NCBI RefSeq assembly: GCF_037975245.1
Contig: NC_092562.1
Span: 14,891,521-14,955,520 of the forward strand
Length of the DNA: 64,000 nt
Origin: Apostichopus japonicus
Lineage: Eukaryota > Echinodermata > Holothuroidea > Aspidochirotida > Stichopodidae
Direction of reading: 5' to 3'
Below, in pieces: positions 24,821 to 36,736 of the stretch. The notes below the pieces were generated by a model. The model made no database searches, was not told the DNA's origin, and saw only the letters and a program-made list of their open reading frames with translations. The first letter of the stretch is position 1, and every line of letters begins with the position of its first letter. Position numbers and translations under genes: made by a program.

Positions 24821-26562
24821 TATATACTTGTGGCAGTCAGTTTATGTAGAGTTTAATGTCTCCTTTACGTCACAAGTCAATATTTTCATCTGAAAGTGAA
24901 ATTTATAAGTTATACAACTAATATTGTATTATCATATACCAGTATACGATTACATTCAACCAACTGGATCTACTTCTATAGATTTGTCACCAAAATGGCA
25001 AACAAACTACTCAATAGCTTGTAGACGAACATCCCGTTGAGGTGATTACCGGGTATTCTTGCTACTTCCGTAACGTGTCCCTTGAAATATTCTTAAAACA
25101 CACAACTTTCCCAGTGACAGTTTGCCCTCTGAGATAATAACTTGAAACACAGATGACCTGTCAAAAACGGAAATCCATCCTTTCAAGAAAGCACCGACCA
25201 TCCTCGTCGTTAGAACAGACGAGATTCACTATTAAACTATATAAACCCAAAAGTGAATAATTAAAGAAGTTTGACCATCAAGAGTCACTTAAGGGCGATG
25301 GAATGACCGTCGAAAGGCAAATATTCAACCAAGCAAATACATCTACTCTCTCCGTAACAATTTGAACGGTTACGAATTGATAAAAGCCGTTTGAACAGCT
25401 TTGGTTGTGCGATCGGCCAAAGTAACGGATAGGAGCTTAAGAATATATCCACGTCGTAAATTCTCGCATATGCTAAGCTGCGCCTGCAGTGGGGAAAGTG
25501 TGAGAATAGGTTTCTTTCTCTGCCCTTTTTGAAAATAATTGAAGGGGGGTGGTGGTTGTCAATAATTCCCTCCGACATGAACAAATTCTGACATTTATCG
25601 CAGATGTCAGTGTGGTAAGAAGAAGGATGGCCTTGTAGAAGATTCTCATCGAAAGCATTGTTCGTCTGTCAATGTAGAAGGATCGCTTTCAAGTATTGAT
25701 GTGATTTATTCATTGGAGATTTTGGCATTTTCTTCGTTCTTGTTGTTTGTTTTTCCGTTAAATTTTTTGTATGCAGAGAATGGATAGTTAAAATTTTAAG
25801 TGATATTGAGTAAATTATAGATATTTTGCAGTTTTTGTCCATTAGTCAGATGCCAGTAAGTTCTGTGATCTTTGTAAATTATTTACAATTTCTCAGTCGG
25901 CGATTCCGTTGTTGTCATGTTTATACCCAAGGTGGACAAAGTGCAACTAACAGGCTACATGTGACCCTCGGGCAAACTTAAATTCTGCAATCCCCACCCC
26001 CCCCACCCCCAAAAGAAGGTGGAACAAAGCAGGGAGTTAGGCACAAAATATGTTTACTTTGAAGAGCTTACATATATGAATCTTGCTTGCCATATGGAGA
26101 ATATTTGAAAAATTGAAAACTGGACGACTTGTGGAACTTTTTGTTTCTTTCATATTCCCTATACAAATGATTGTATAGGTCCATCTCCATCACAGCTAGT
26201 AGGTAAATCGTGCTGCAGTATGTGGATTAGCTACACAATTTCACTGCAGTATGCAAAATTAGTGTCAGCTGGTCCCACCCCTAGCATATACCTTAATTTA
26301 CATAAAAAAACAACATCACAGGAGTGGTATATTCATATGAACCCATGGGAAAGATGATAAAAGTTGTTTTAAATAAAGTTTAAATAAAAAAAAATTTAAA
26401 ACAAGAGAAACAAATTTCTCGTGAAGTTCCTTAAGTTTTCTTCCCCCTTTATTGGGTTGCATTACGTAAATCTGGGGATATGTGATCCATGTTATAAACA
26501 AGGTATGCCACCTGTAGGTCTAACAAACAAACAACGAAATTGTATGATTAATTGTCACCAAC
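24821..26562. other. Non-coding stretch, nothing recognised
   Basis: The part at about 25020-25700 has more CpG and less low-complexity sequence than its surroundings. No exon or known element was recognised. Confidence 0.5.
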
Positions 26563-26568
26563 AATATG

Positions 26569-27295
26569 CAGGGATGTAAGTCTTCCGGATTTTTACGGAA
26601 ATCCGGTTTTTTTTAATTCCAATAAGTCTTCCGTATTTTTACGGAAATCCGTTTTTTTTTAATTCCAATAAAGTTCCACAAAATTGTTCGAATATCAAAG
26701 ACACAACGCGGCAAAAAAGGCCTGGCCCGTTTCAGCAAGCTAACTTCAATTTTCACTCATCGATCACTCAAAATGCCATTTCCAGTTTCGCATCATCGCA
26801 TTGCACTGTACAACATTGTGCCATGTGAATATCGTTGCGTACGTGCGAACTTCAAATCGCTATAGCTCATTTCTGTCGTTGAAAAACCTTGCCTAATTCA
26901 TGTTGATTGGACTGCTAATTAATATCTTCGTAACTGCTGATGCTCGACATAAGTTTTGGAATTAACGCTTGTGATATTTGTGAGCGGCAGAAATCTACGG
27001 GATACGCATATGAAAGTCGATATTTGTGATCGCATTCGAATGTGAGACTGTTTTTTATTCCGTAGTTCGCTGCGACGTATTCGTAACTTTGAGCTAGCCT
27101 AACATAACGATAGTGTGTAAGTAGTAAGAGCTAGGGGTAGGATGTGTTAGCGCTAATACTTCTAAGCTAGCCTAACACACAGTAACGATAGTGTGTAAGT
27201 AGTCAGAGCTAGGAGTAGGATGTGTTAGGACGGCATTCACCTGGGGTCTCCGAATATTTTTCCGGTTTTTTTTTTGGGCTGCACTTACATCCCTG
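26569..27295. mobile_element. TIR element with CAGGGATGTAAGT ends and 6-bp duplication
   Basis: The left end CAGGGATGTAAGTC and the reversed right end CAGGGATGTAAGTG match over 13 bp. Exact AATATG direct repeats flank it (26563-26568 and 27296-27301). Inside are a 48-bp tandem duplication at about 26580-26670 and a 73-bp duplication at about 27105-27230. No transposase is visible. The terminus resembles that of the CAGG-ATGAGACT elements, so the two families may share a mobilising enzyme. Confidence 0.78.
27105..27230 (+). repeat. Internal duplication of about 73 bp
   Basis: AACGATAGTGTGTAAGTAGT and the following GAGCTAGGGGTAGGATGTG occur twice inside the 26569-27295 element, with few differences. 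Confidence 0.75.
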
Positions 27296-27486
27296 AATAT
27301 GTACTGAGTAACCCAGTTGGTAGAACACATCCCGGTCTGGAAATTATGGGGGAGGGGGGGGGGGAGATGGCCATACACACACACACAAAGAATTGCCAGA
27401 TGCTAGAGTGAGGTATATACGGTAATGCATAAGGTTATATGAGGTGAGTACGTCGCTCGTTAATTTACAGACCAGGTAAGGTTTGG

Positions 27487-27936
27487 CAGGCATGAGACTC
27501 TTCCGCGGAAACGCGGATTTCCGATTTTTTTTTTTCATTTTCGCGTTTTTTCTCGTAATTCACGTTTTTTATTATTTTTTATTATTATTATTATTTTTTT
27601 TTTTTTATTTAATTTTTTTTTTTTTTTTTTTTTTTTTTTTGGCCGGACATGCTGGACTGTGAAGGGAAGGAACACCGAATTTGACCAGTGGTGGAATCAA
27701 GTAGCACAAAGCAAGCAAAAAAGCCTTTTTTGGTTCAAAAAAGCTAATGGATAAATTATACAAGCAGAAATTCCACACTTTTTTGGCGAGTTACGTGATG
27801 TGATAGATTCCATCTATAGTCCACCATTTTGCATTTAAGCCCTCCTTACCTGACAAAAAAAAGAAGAAGGGGATCGATACGAGGACGGCGATCGATAAAT
27901 TTCAGATTTTTTTCCCCCGGCTCAGTCTCATCCCTG
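27487..27936. mobile_element. TIR element with CAGGCATGAGACT end, copy 2
   Basis: Sister of 19180-19626: same termini, same poly-T core (longer here) and near-identical unique sequence after it (GGACTGTGAAGGGAAGGAAC, GTGGTGGAATCAAGTAGCAC). It is flanked by GGTTTGG at 27480-27486 and 27937-27943. Relative to copy 1 it has a short substitution near 27855-27885, where the C-rich segment is replaced. Confidence 0.8.
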
Positions 27937-27943
27937 GGTTTGG

Positions 27944-28928
27944 GGACTCAGTTGGTAGAACACATAGTGCTGTATTCTTGAAGGTGTTGGTTCAATTTAT
28001 CTTCCTGCAGGTCTAACTTATCAGTTATTTTATCCATTCTAAGTTTGCCACTAAATTATTACCCAGTCAGTTTTCTGTTGTAACTTTGCCTAAATCTATT
28101 CTACATCGCCGATATAAAATCATCTCGCTTCACTCCCTGTCTAAATTTAACTTTAAATGTTCATCCGTCGCTTGTTGAATTCTAATAACTTTTAACCGCA
28201 AAATGTTTCTTTACATTCATGTTGACAACGGAACATCCAGGGATGAAATTAAATGCCATTGTCCTTGAAAACTTTGTGGAACTTGTAATTTGAGGACCCC
28301 CAAAAAAGGCTTGTTTCCTTATTGATTTTTTTTTTGTGTTGCTGAAGAGCACGCCTAATAGTCTGTGTTCTGGACTTAGTAGGCTAGCCACTTGGTTGGC
28401 GCGTAGGGACTGATATTTAAAACAGGTGTTGAGTCGATTTTGATAAATATTTCAATTTCATTCGTCTGCTTAAAAAAAGGACCAATCATTGTCATCCATT
28501 ACATTGACTGTTCAAACTCCAAGTCAATTTCATTGTAAAAGTATAGGACAAGTAAAAATTAAAATATTTTCAAATATGCATTTCACAATTAATTACGATT
28601 AAGATGGGGACAAAAGGTGTCAGATCAAATAATATCGATAAACTGAGTAAAATAACTATGTTCCAATTTTAATCTTCATTTTGTAATGTAATGTAAAACG
28701 ACCGTCTGCAAACAATCGGGGATTCAAATTTTTTTCTGGTTGGGTTGCAAGATTTTCCAACTTGTCCAAAAAGAAATTAAATCTACAATTTTTCTGAGGC
28801 TTGTTGACAAAGATCTATTGTTACTTTTCTGCCAAATTCATCAGGCTTAATGCAATAATTTGAAAGGTTTATAAAAATATGTAATTAATAGCAGACTTAA
28901 AGTGAAAGTACAACAGTATAAGTCCTAG
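27944..28928. other. Non-coding stretch, nothing recognised
   Basis: AT-rich, no recognisable structure. The phrase TTGGTAGAACACAT occurs at 27310 and again just after copy 2 near 27952, so a short duplicated flank is possible. Confidence 0.45.
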
Positions 28929-29908
28929 TATAATTCCCCATTTATGGGTATGAGTACCAGTAGATTATGGGTATGAGTACACATAGATTATGGATATGAG
29001 TACCGAGTAGATAATGGACATGAGTACAAGTAGAATTCCATGTTATAGGAATGAGTACCAGTATTTTATTGGTATGAGTACAAGTAGAATTCCCTGTTAT
29101 GGGTATGAGTGCCAGTAGATTATGGGTACCACTACAAGTAGAATTCCATGTTATTGGAATGAGTACCAGTAAAGTATGGATACAAGTAGAATTCCCTGTT
29201 ATGGGTATGAGTGCCAGTAGATTATGGGTACGAGTAAAAGTAGAATTCGATGTTATTGGAATGAGTACCAGTAAAGTATGGGAAGAAAGTATGGATACAA
29301 GTAGAATTCCCTGTTCTGGATATGAGTGCCAGTAGATTATGGGTACCAGTACAAGTTGAATTCCATGTTATTGGAATGAGTACCAGTAAAGTATGGATAC
29401 AAGTAGAATTCCCTGTTATGGGTATGAGTGCCAGTAGATTATGGGTACAAGTAAAAGTAGAATTCCATGTTATTGGAATGAGTACCAGTAAAGTATGGGA
29501 AGAAAGTATGGATACAAGTAGAATTCCCTGTAATGGGTCTGAGTGCCAGTAGATTATGGATATGAGTACAAGTAGAATTCCCTGTTATGGGTATGAGTGC
29601 CAGTAGATTATGGGTATGAGAACAAGTAGAATTCCATGTTATTGGAATGAGTACCAGTAAAGTATGGATACAAGTAGAATTCCCTGTTATGGGTATGAGT
29701 GCCAGTAGATATTGGGTATGAGTACAAGTAGAATTCCCTGTTCTGGATATGAGTGCCGGTAGATTATGGGTGTGAGTACAAGTAGAATTCCCTGTTTTTT
29801 GGTATGAGAACCAGTAAAGTATGGATACAAGTAGAATTCACTGTTCTGGGTTTGAGTGCCAGTAGATTATGGATATTAGTACAAGCAGAATTCCCTGTAT
29901 GAGTGCCA
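28929..29908 (+). repeat. Minisatellite of about 50-bp half units with 102/115-bp and 217-bp higher order
   Basis: Units alternate GAATTCCCTGTTATGGG with GAATTCCATGTTATTGG, each followed by GAGT-CCAGTA and a TATGG-TAC spacer. The landmark GAATTCCCTG lies at 29087, 29189, 29304, 29406 and 29521, giving spacings of 102, 115, 102 and 115 bp and so a 217-bp higher-order period. The extra 13 bp is a GGAAGAAAGTATG insertion. Flanking units are more degenerate. Open frames here come from the period, not from a gene. Confidence 0.88.
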
Positions 29909-32900
29909 CATGGAGCAAGACTTTTCTTATCTCTTTGGGGGTCTGTCTAGAGTTTTTCTTCACATTAAAGATCTCTGTTATGATAGTTATAAGGTTTTTG
30001 TGTCCTTTCAAAGATGACTACAATTTTAAAAACAGAGTAAAAACTTGAAGTACTCAATCAAAAGATATACAGCCAAGTTTAATCTCGCTTTCAACTTTTA
30101 TTTAACATTTCCATCTCCGGTGTTAAGTTTTCTCCTCGGTGTAGATAAGAGCGCACCCCATTTGATCAGCCGTTAATTTCATTTGTATAGATATCTTTGG
30201 GAATAAAAAAAATATCTTACGTGGTTCGCAATATATTACTCATGAATACGTCCACGGCTGTTTGGTGCGTCATCACGATATTTCGAATATAAAATGGGCA
30301 GCAAATGCTGAGGAGACAAAGTTATTCTTGGCTTATTTTTTATCCTCAAGCAGGCCAGAAAAAAGTCTATCATCCCTGCATCTCCTTGACGCACTCTTGA
30401 TTCCACCCACTATGTTGCAGTGGTCATAAAATTTACTTATTAAGTGCAATTTGCAATTTTGATGAAGTCCAAGGCAGGCCGGTCGCTTCATCTCGAAAAC
30501 CCCCTCGCCAAACACTCTACGTCTTTTGAGATAAATTTCAATTTCAATTTTTCATTCAGCGGGGCATGCCCATGCATTCAATTTTGCCGGAATCACCTCT
30601 GGTGTGCGAAGCCCGCTTGCGTTTGTCGACGGAGTGATCAGGTCGGGGGAAGAGTCTCCAAGACTGCCGCGGTACGCTATAGCTGCGAACGCTCGCACTG
30701 ACAAAACATGGGACAAGTGCGCAATCAAAAATCGTCTTCTGAAAAATCCTCAATTTGCTGTTCTCTGTAGGCAAATGGGGGCCCTGTCAAACCATCTTGA
30801 CATTTTGGGGGGTTCAAACCATACACAAGGTATGAAGGTTAGCACAGGTTATTGACTTCATGACTTCATGCGAAAAATTTATTGAAGGTAAAAAAAAACT
30901 GTTACAAAGAATAAGTTAACGAAAAAAAAGTAGAAATAAAACACACAATAAAAAATGAGAAACAGGGAAGCTTATAAATTTTGAAGCTTGTCTCTCAGAG
31001 CAAGAACTCAAAAAATCAGTAGAGTTGAGGGAATTTTTTTTTTTTTTGAAGCACTATTAAAAGCAGTAAGTACATCTAAAGTATTTGAGGGAACAAAAAT
31101 TTTGTGTTATATTATTTTGAATATATATATACAAGTTTTTATGCGAAAATGAGCATATCCAAACACTCCCTGCAAAATAATCAACAAATTTTATAAGAAG
31201 GAAGAAAACTGATTTGAATCCTGTTCTACTTGTCTTTGCTCAGACTTTTTCCAATTTACCTTAATATAAAATAGACACAATTATTACATGGTTCTGTTTA
31301 CATAATTGTCATTTCATATTTTTCGTAATATGTATATACAGCTTCAATTTATAGTCTAAAAAATAATTAAATCAAAAAAGTAAAAGACGTAGTTGAAGCA
31401 ATTATTTTGTAACCATTGCCAAATCAGTTAAGTGTCATCCGAAACCTTATGGAGTTGTCTTTTTAAGGAGCAGTAAAATATTTTCTGCAACTCAAAAAAT
31501 AAATAAACAAAACGTGTAGTTAATTAATTATCTAGAATATAAATTAAAGAAACCATTTTAGTAGTCTGACTAATTTAAATTAATCACTGCGGCGGTTTAA
31601 CTGACTTAAGTCAGTGCCGGTAAACATTGTCACTGCACCATATCTTCTACAGTGAGTATGGTTCTATTTGGGATTCATTTTAAAGAAATATGGTAACATC
31701 AGTTAGCTCGGATAAAAATACTGCAAAAACGTGCAAAATCCATAAAAACAAATAAAAGATAGAAGGAAAGTCATTTGTTAGTCGCTGAATATTTAATATA
31801 TTACACAAAGATTTCCATAAACTCTGTTAATAATCCACATGCAAAAACGTTTGCGCCAACCACAATGAGCAGAATTATTGCAATAAATGCTTGTGTTGGT
31901 TTCAATGTTGCATATTAAATATGTTTTTATCACTGCTCAGGGTCTATAAAGAGCCAGTCATTCCAAGTAAGCAATCTTAAAATTTGCATGTGGTAGTTTG
32001 TCATTTTTTTTCTTCCACTATCGTCAGAGAATACCAAAGAGCTTATATTACAGAGGGAATATAGTCACTGAATATTCACGCCGACGAGCATTGCAGGCAA
32101 TCACGCGTACGGCAGAATATTTGAGAATCAGTCAGAGCCCCCCCTAAAAAAAACCTCTCGCAAACCAGACGTGTATCATGTGATATTTGAAGTTTTAAAC
32201 GTGTCTGATTCGTTCGCTCCGAGACCCTCTGAGGAAGTTGATAAGAGTTCACATATTTCCCCTGGCAGTTGGCTTCCATGTTGTTTCTCCTCCTCTCTCT
32301 GTTTGGGTCTTGGACGGTGAACCTACAAAGAAGATGGGGAAAACAGGAGAGGGAGGGAGCGAGAGAAAGCCCTAAGACCGTGTCTCAAGAATATTTTGGC
32401 AAAAAATTAATTAATTAATTTCTCATCTTCAGGGTGGATGTGAAACTGCTCTTTTTTTATTGCAAAGATAAATGTTGTTGTTGTTGCTTTTGAGGGATGT
32501 AAATGTCAAATGATTTAATATCAGTGGGTTTGTATTTACCACAGGTAGATGGAGTGTAATTCCCATATGAATTAGTCGCAGATGATAGGAATGTTACGAT
32601 AACCCTAAAGGCGTCCCACTTTTTAATACATGCAGTTAATTCTGCAGTACGTATGATGTCAGAGAGTGGCCTTGGCCGTTTCCATGTAAAAACCATTGAC
32701 ATACGTCTGAGATTGAACAGATTCATTAGGATAAAGATTGATGGCTCTTACATAAATTGTAAATTAATTGACGAATGTAAATATTTCATTAAACATGAAC
32801 ACTTTCATGTGAAACATCAAAATTCATAAAACCAGTATTGAAAAAAGTTATGACAAAAGTCACGGATGAGAAATGTAGTTCATATCCATTTATAGCTTGG

Positions 32901-33119
32901 TTCATCTTGGTAAATTCTTACAATTTTGGGACACTAGGTTAAAATGTTTTGGATTAAATGAAAGATTTCGATCCCGCAGTTTAATCAACGAGTGATGAAG
33001 TACTCACAGCTCAAATAGTAGATTGTGTAGCATGAACTGCAGTGTTGGAATAATAGTCAAGTTCCACCTTGTCATGGAAAGAATGCCACCAATATCATAA
33101 AAGAGAAAACAAAAGTTCC
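29909..33119. other. Non-coding stretch, mostly nothing recognised
   Basis: Apart from the CpG-richer block at 30480-30790 and a perfect 16-bp palindrome at 31600-31615 (ACTGACTTAAGTCAGT), I see no feature. The part at about 32060-32250 is also slightly CpG-rich. Confidence 0.5.
30480..30790. promoter_or_regulatory. CpG-richer block, possible promoter or first exon
   Basis: Contains a clear cluster of CpG (for example GCCGCGGTACGC, GCGAACGCTCGCAC, GTTTGTCGACGG) in otherwise AT-rich DNA. Several overlapping short frames cross it, none with a recognisable domain. It could be a promoter or untranslated first exon of a gene outside the window, or part of an unrecognised transposon. Confidence 0.25.
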
Positions 33120-33275
33120 CAACTCATTTTGATAAAAATGATTTGGGCAAACTTTTTACCCAACCAAGACTGCCCAAACAGCTGGTTAAAAAACTGCCCG
33201 ATAGTGGTCAAAAACCAGCTGGATAAGCTTTTACCCAATAGTTGGTTTTTCTGTTTTACCCAAAGGTTGGTTAAA
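33120..33275. repeat. Degenerate TTTTACCC / CAGCTGGTT repeat, likely MITE remnant
   Basis: Holds several copies of TTTTTACCCAA or its complement and CAGCTGG in both orientations (AAACAGCTGGTTAAAAA, AAAACCAGCTGG). The inverted arrangement suggests an old foldback element, but its ends are not clear. Confidence 0.35.
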
Positions 33276-36200
33276 AATATTCAAAACTTAACATGGCCTA
33301 ACTTAACACGCAAGGACATAAAAACAACACAAATGAAAACTTCTCCTTCTTTTAAACTTGTCATGTGCAAATGCTGCTTTTTAAACAAAGAAGGCTGAAA
33401 ATTGGATTTTTTTTCTTGTTTTTTAATTGAACATATGTTGGATAACCTGGCCTTTAAAAAGGTAAGATTTTGTATGAGGCGTCTATTTAACTGATACTTT
33501 TACAGAATTAGTACTCAATGTTTGTTAAGCCTTTTTAAGACTTTATAGGAGACTTCCTGTCCCATTGTACACAATTGGCAATAAAACAAATAAATGAATT
33601 AATGATCAACTCTGATTTGAAGGGAAAAAAAGCAAAAACATATATGGATGTATGGAAAGTTTTTCCCCAAAACACTTTGTAATCTTTCAACTTATAACTC
33701 AATGTTGTATGCTATACTTATTTCAAAGTAATCATTGATTAAATATTTTTGTCTTTGCTATTCACAACCAAAGAAATATGGCATAAACTACCATCCTTGG
33801 GAATAACTCAAAGACAATCTGAAAACCTTGGACAAAAGACAGCAAGAAACCTGCAAAACATTTGCCCTTGTTTGTTAAATTGGTGACACATCCAATATGA
33901 CATGTTTTCAAAGTTTCTCTAATTTGCATAACTGAATTAAACATTTCCATTACTTGGATGATAATCATTTTAATGCCATAAATATTCCGATTACCAGATA
34001 ATTTGAAAAGAAACCAAGTGAAATACATCCAATCAATTGAGAGTGTGAGGCGTTTCTGTGAAAGCCAAGTTTAGTTTTAATCATTTTTAATATTTAACCA
34101 CAATTAGAGATGCCTGTAAAGAACATAGGAGTATCTTTCTATAAAAATGGTCAATGAACTGTGAATAAAACGGGCATGCATACATTAAGTGTACACACTG
34201 TCATATTCCTATGCACAAGCAGGCATCTTTGTCATGACGATGAAAGACTCCTTACTTACAGTAATCATACATAAAATCATGTTTGATTAACATATGAAAT
34301 TAAATGCAATATTAACATCTTAAGACATGAAGATAGCAACAGTAATGTCAAATCTTTGCTTCACATGTAAGCTGTGTACGTATGCATGGTGGTACGAACA
34401 TAACAATTTTTTATGGTGGTTTTCATCTGCATGAATATCATGATGGTCAAGCCTGCCTATAGTAAAACAGTCCTCCTAAAATATTCACTTCAGCATTAAT
34501 AATTTGTTACTTGATAGCACAAACTACCCCAAGTACTGCCATGAGGATTTATTCTTAAGAGAACATAATTAATTGACCAGTCACCGTATGATTGTAAACA
34601 CAAGTGCTCTAACGGCCAGCACTACTTTCCTGTGTGAAGACAAATTTGACTTGACCACTGACATGGTACACTGTGTATTTAAATCATGAATTTGTGCAGA
34701 GGAGCGTTCAGTATGACTAGCATTACTGACTCGGGTAGATATTCAATCTCTCCTGTTTTTGGCCCAAAAAACAGGGGACTCGGGTGGTATTTGATATATG
34801 CGGGGAAGATCGTAAGGATTGTTTAGCATAAACAGACATGTACAGCTTGCCAGTATGGTTTCGTACGCAAGCCCTGAACGTACTTATTGCTCTGATTTTA
34901 ATGGCACCAATTTCCGATTTAATAAAAAATCCCAAGCTCCTCTGTATTGGACTGGTATGAGAGATCCAAGACATGGTGACTCTAGAAACAAAAGTTAACA
35001 GCTACTCAGAGTGATGGTTGCAATATGGGACATCCCTCTATGATCATTGAATGACTGCTGTGATGACAGTCATGTAGCTTCCAAGGGAAAGTGACCAATG
35101 GTTGAGGGCGGTCAGTCTTATCAATCTGTTTGCAGTTAAGTCCTCGACACACATTACACACTGTTAAATTGAAAACAGATTAACATCAATATGCATTAAA
35201 CTTTAAGAATATGAATATAATATACTCATTTTGTTTTTGTATCTTTGGTGATGCTAGTATGTCCAAGTCATTCCATGATATATTCAGACACAAATCAAAA
35301 CAGAAAACTTACAAAGAGTAGAATGCATTTGCTCTACCGGCACCTGAGTTATCCACAATGCACCTTTCAAAACCTGATTTACAGAACGGAGGTGTCACAC
35401 AAATCAATTAATTACCTCTCACTTTCAGCGTTGTACAATATGAACTGTTGGTGCAAATTTACACCATGCATGTGCAAAGTCTTGTGGCTTATGGCTGTCA
35501 CCCCAGTAAATTGATTGGTCAATTTCCATTCATTTCCAAACTGATTCCACTTAACCATTAATCAATTGAAAGCCAGTAGGTTTGCTATACAAAGGCATTT
35601 TTTTTGGGCAGGTGGTTATAAACTTGTGAAATTTTAGGCCTGCAGTTTGCCATGGAATCCTGTGTAAATTAAACATAAATCTAAGCAATAAAACTTACTG
35701 GTTTTTACATCTATGAATTATTGCAAGGAGATTCCAATAGTGAATCGTGAAAAGTAAAAAATGCAAAATTCTTCATTTCCTCTGCAAGAAAAGATTTGCG
35801 AAATTGCTGTAAATCTGATTCAGTAAACTTTAATAGACACACACTGAAAGTTTAGATCTTCTTTCCTGCCCCCCCCCCTTTTCCAGATAATTCCAAGGTA
35901 TCTCACTGCTCTAGGACTGACACTTACTGAAGGCCACGGTCACGCTCTTTGTGTCCAACCCTGGAGCGTAACCAGACCTTTTCATTTGGTGAGGCTGAAG
36001 GGGGGGGGGGCAAAGAGTTTGAGTTTCGTGCAAGCCCAGTTCGGTCATTTTAGGCACGTTTGCAATATGCCCCATTCTTAAACACTTGAAACCATGGTAA
36101 CAGTACTGTTATGAATTTTTATTTACCGAAATTTTTAAATGTCTTTCTTAATTACCTTCAAGAAGGAAGTCTGTTGAGCCTTCTAGATCTACAAAGTTAT

Positions 36201-36651
36201 ATTGTACTTACATATTCCTGTTCCTGGGTCCTATGAACATGGAAAGAATCTGACATTACTCTGGTCTGGGGATCAAAATAATTGTTAACCTTGTGATTTA
36301 CTTCGCTCCTGTCTACCTTCCTTAGAAGCTATCTGAAAAGTTCGTTAATGAACCAAAATATAGCCCCAGCCCGAGATACCAAGCTTAAGCAACAGCATGA
36401 CTAGACTATTATAACTTGGTAAGTGTAGCACCACCACTGAAGATCATCAGTGTGTGCCCAAAATATGCTAGAAAGTCAAATATATTGGTCACATGTGTTC
36501 AAAATGTTAGCAATCATTGTTATTGCCACCCCACACTCTTTGTACATCACCAAGGACAGCTATTGTCTAGTTAAACACCCTCATTGTCTAGAAATAACTT
36601 CCATGATCAGGAATTTTAGGAAAACAATTATAATCCTTATCATTAAACATT
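33276..36651. other. Non-coding stretch, nothing recognised
   Basis: AT-rich DNA with a C run near 35870 and a G run near 36000. The phrase GGAGCGTAACCAGACC near 35963 resembles the left end of the CAGTGGCGTAACC elements but has no matching right end. Confidence 0.45.
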
Positions 36652-36736
36652 TACTTACTCCTCACTTACCTGTCTCCTCACGACCTTAACACTCTCAATC
36701 TACCGTGTCTAGAATGAACTGATCACCTTTTAACAC
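36652..36736 (+). repeat. Dispersed repeat, copy 2 (first copy near 706)
   Basis: Collinear with 706-792: CACTTACCTGTCTCCTCAC, then TCTACCGTGTCTAG, then CCTTTTAACAC. The divergence suggests an old family. Confidence 0.45.
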
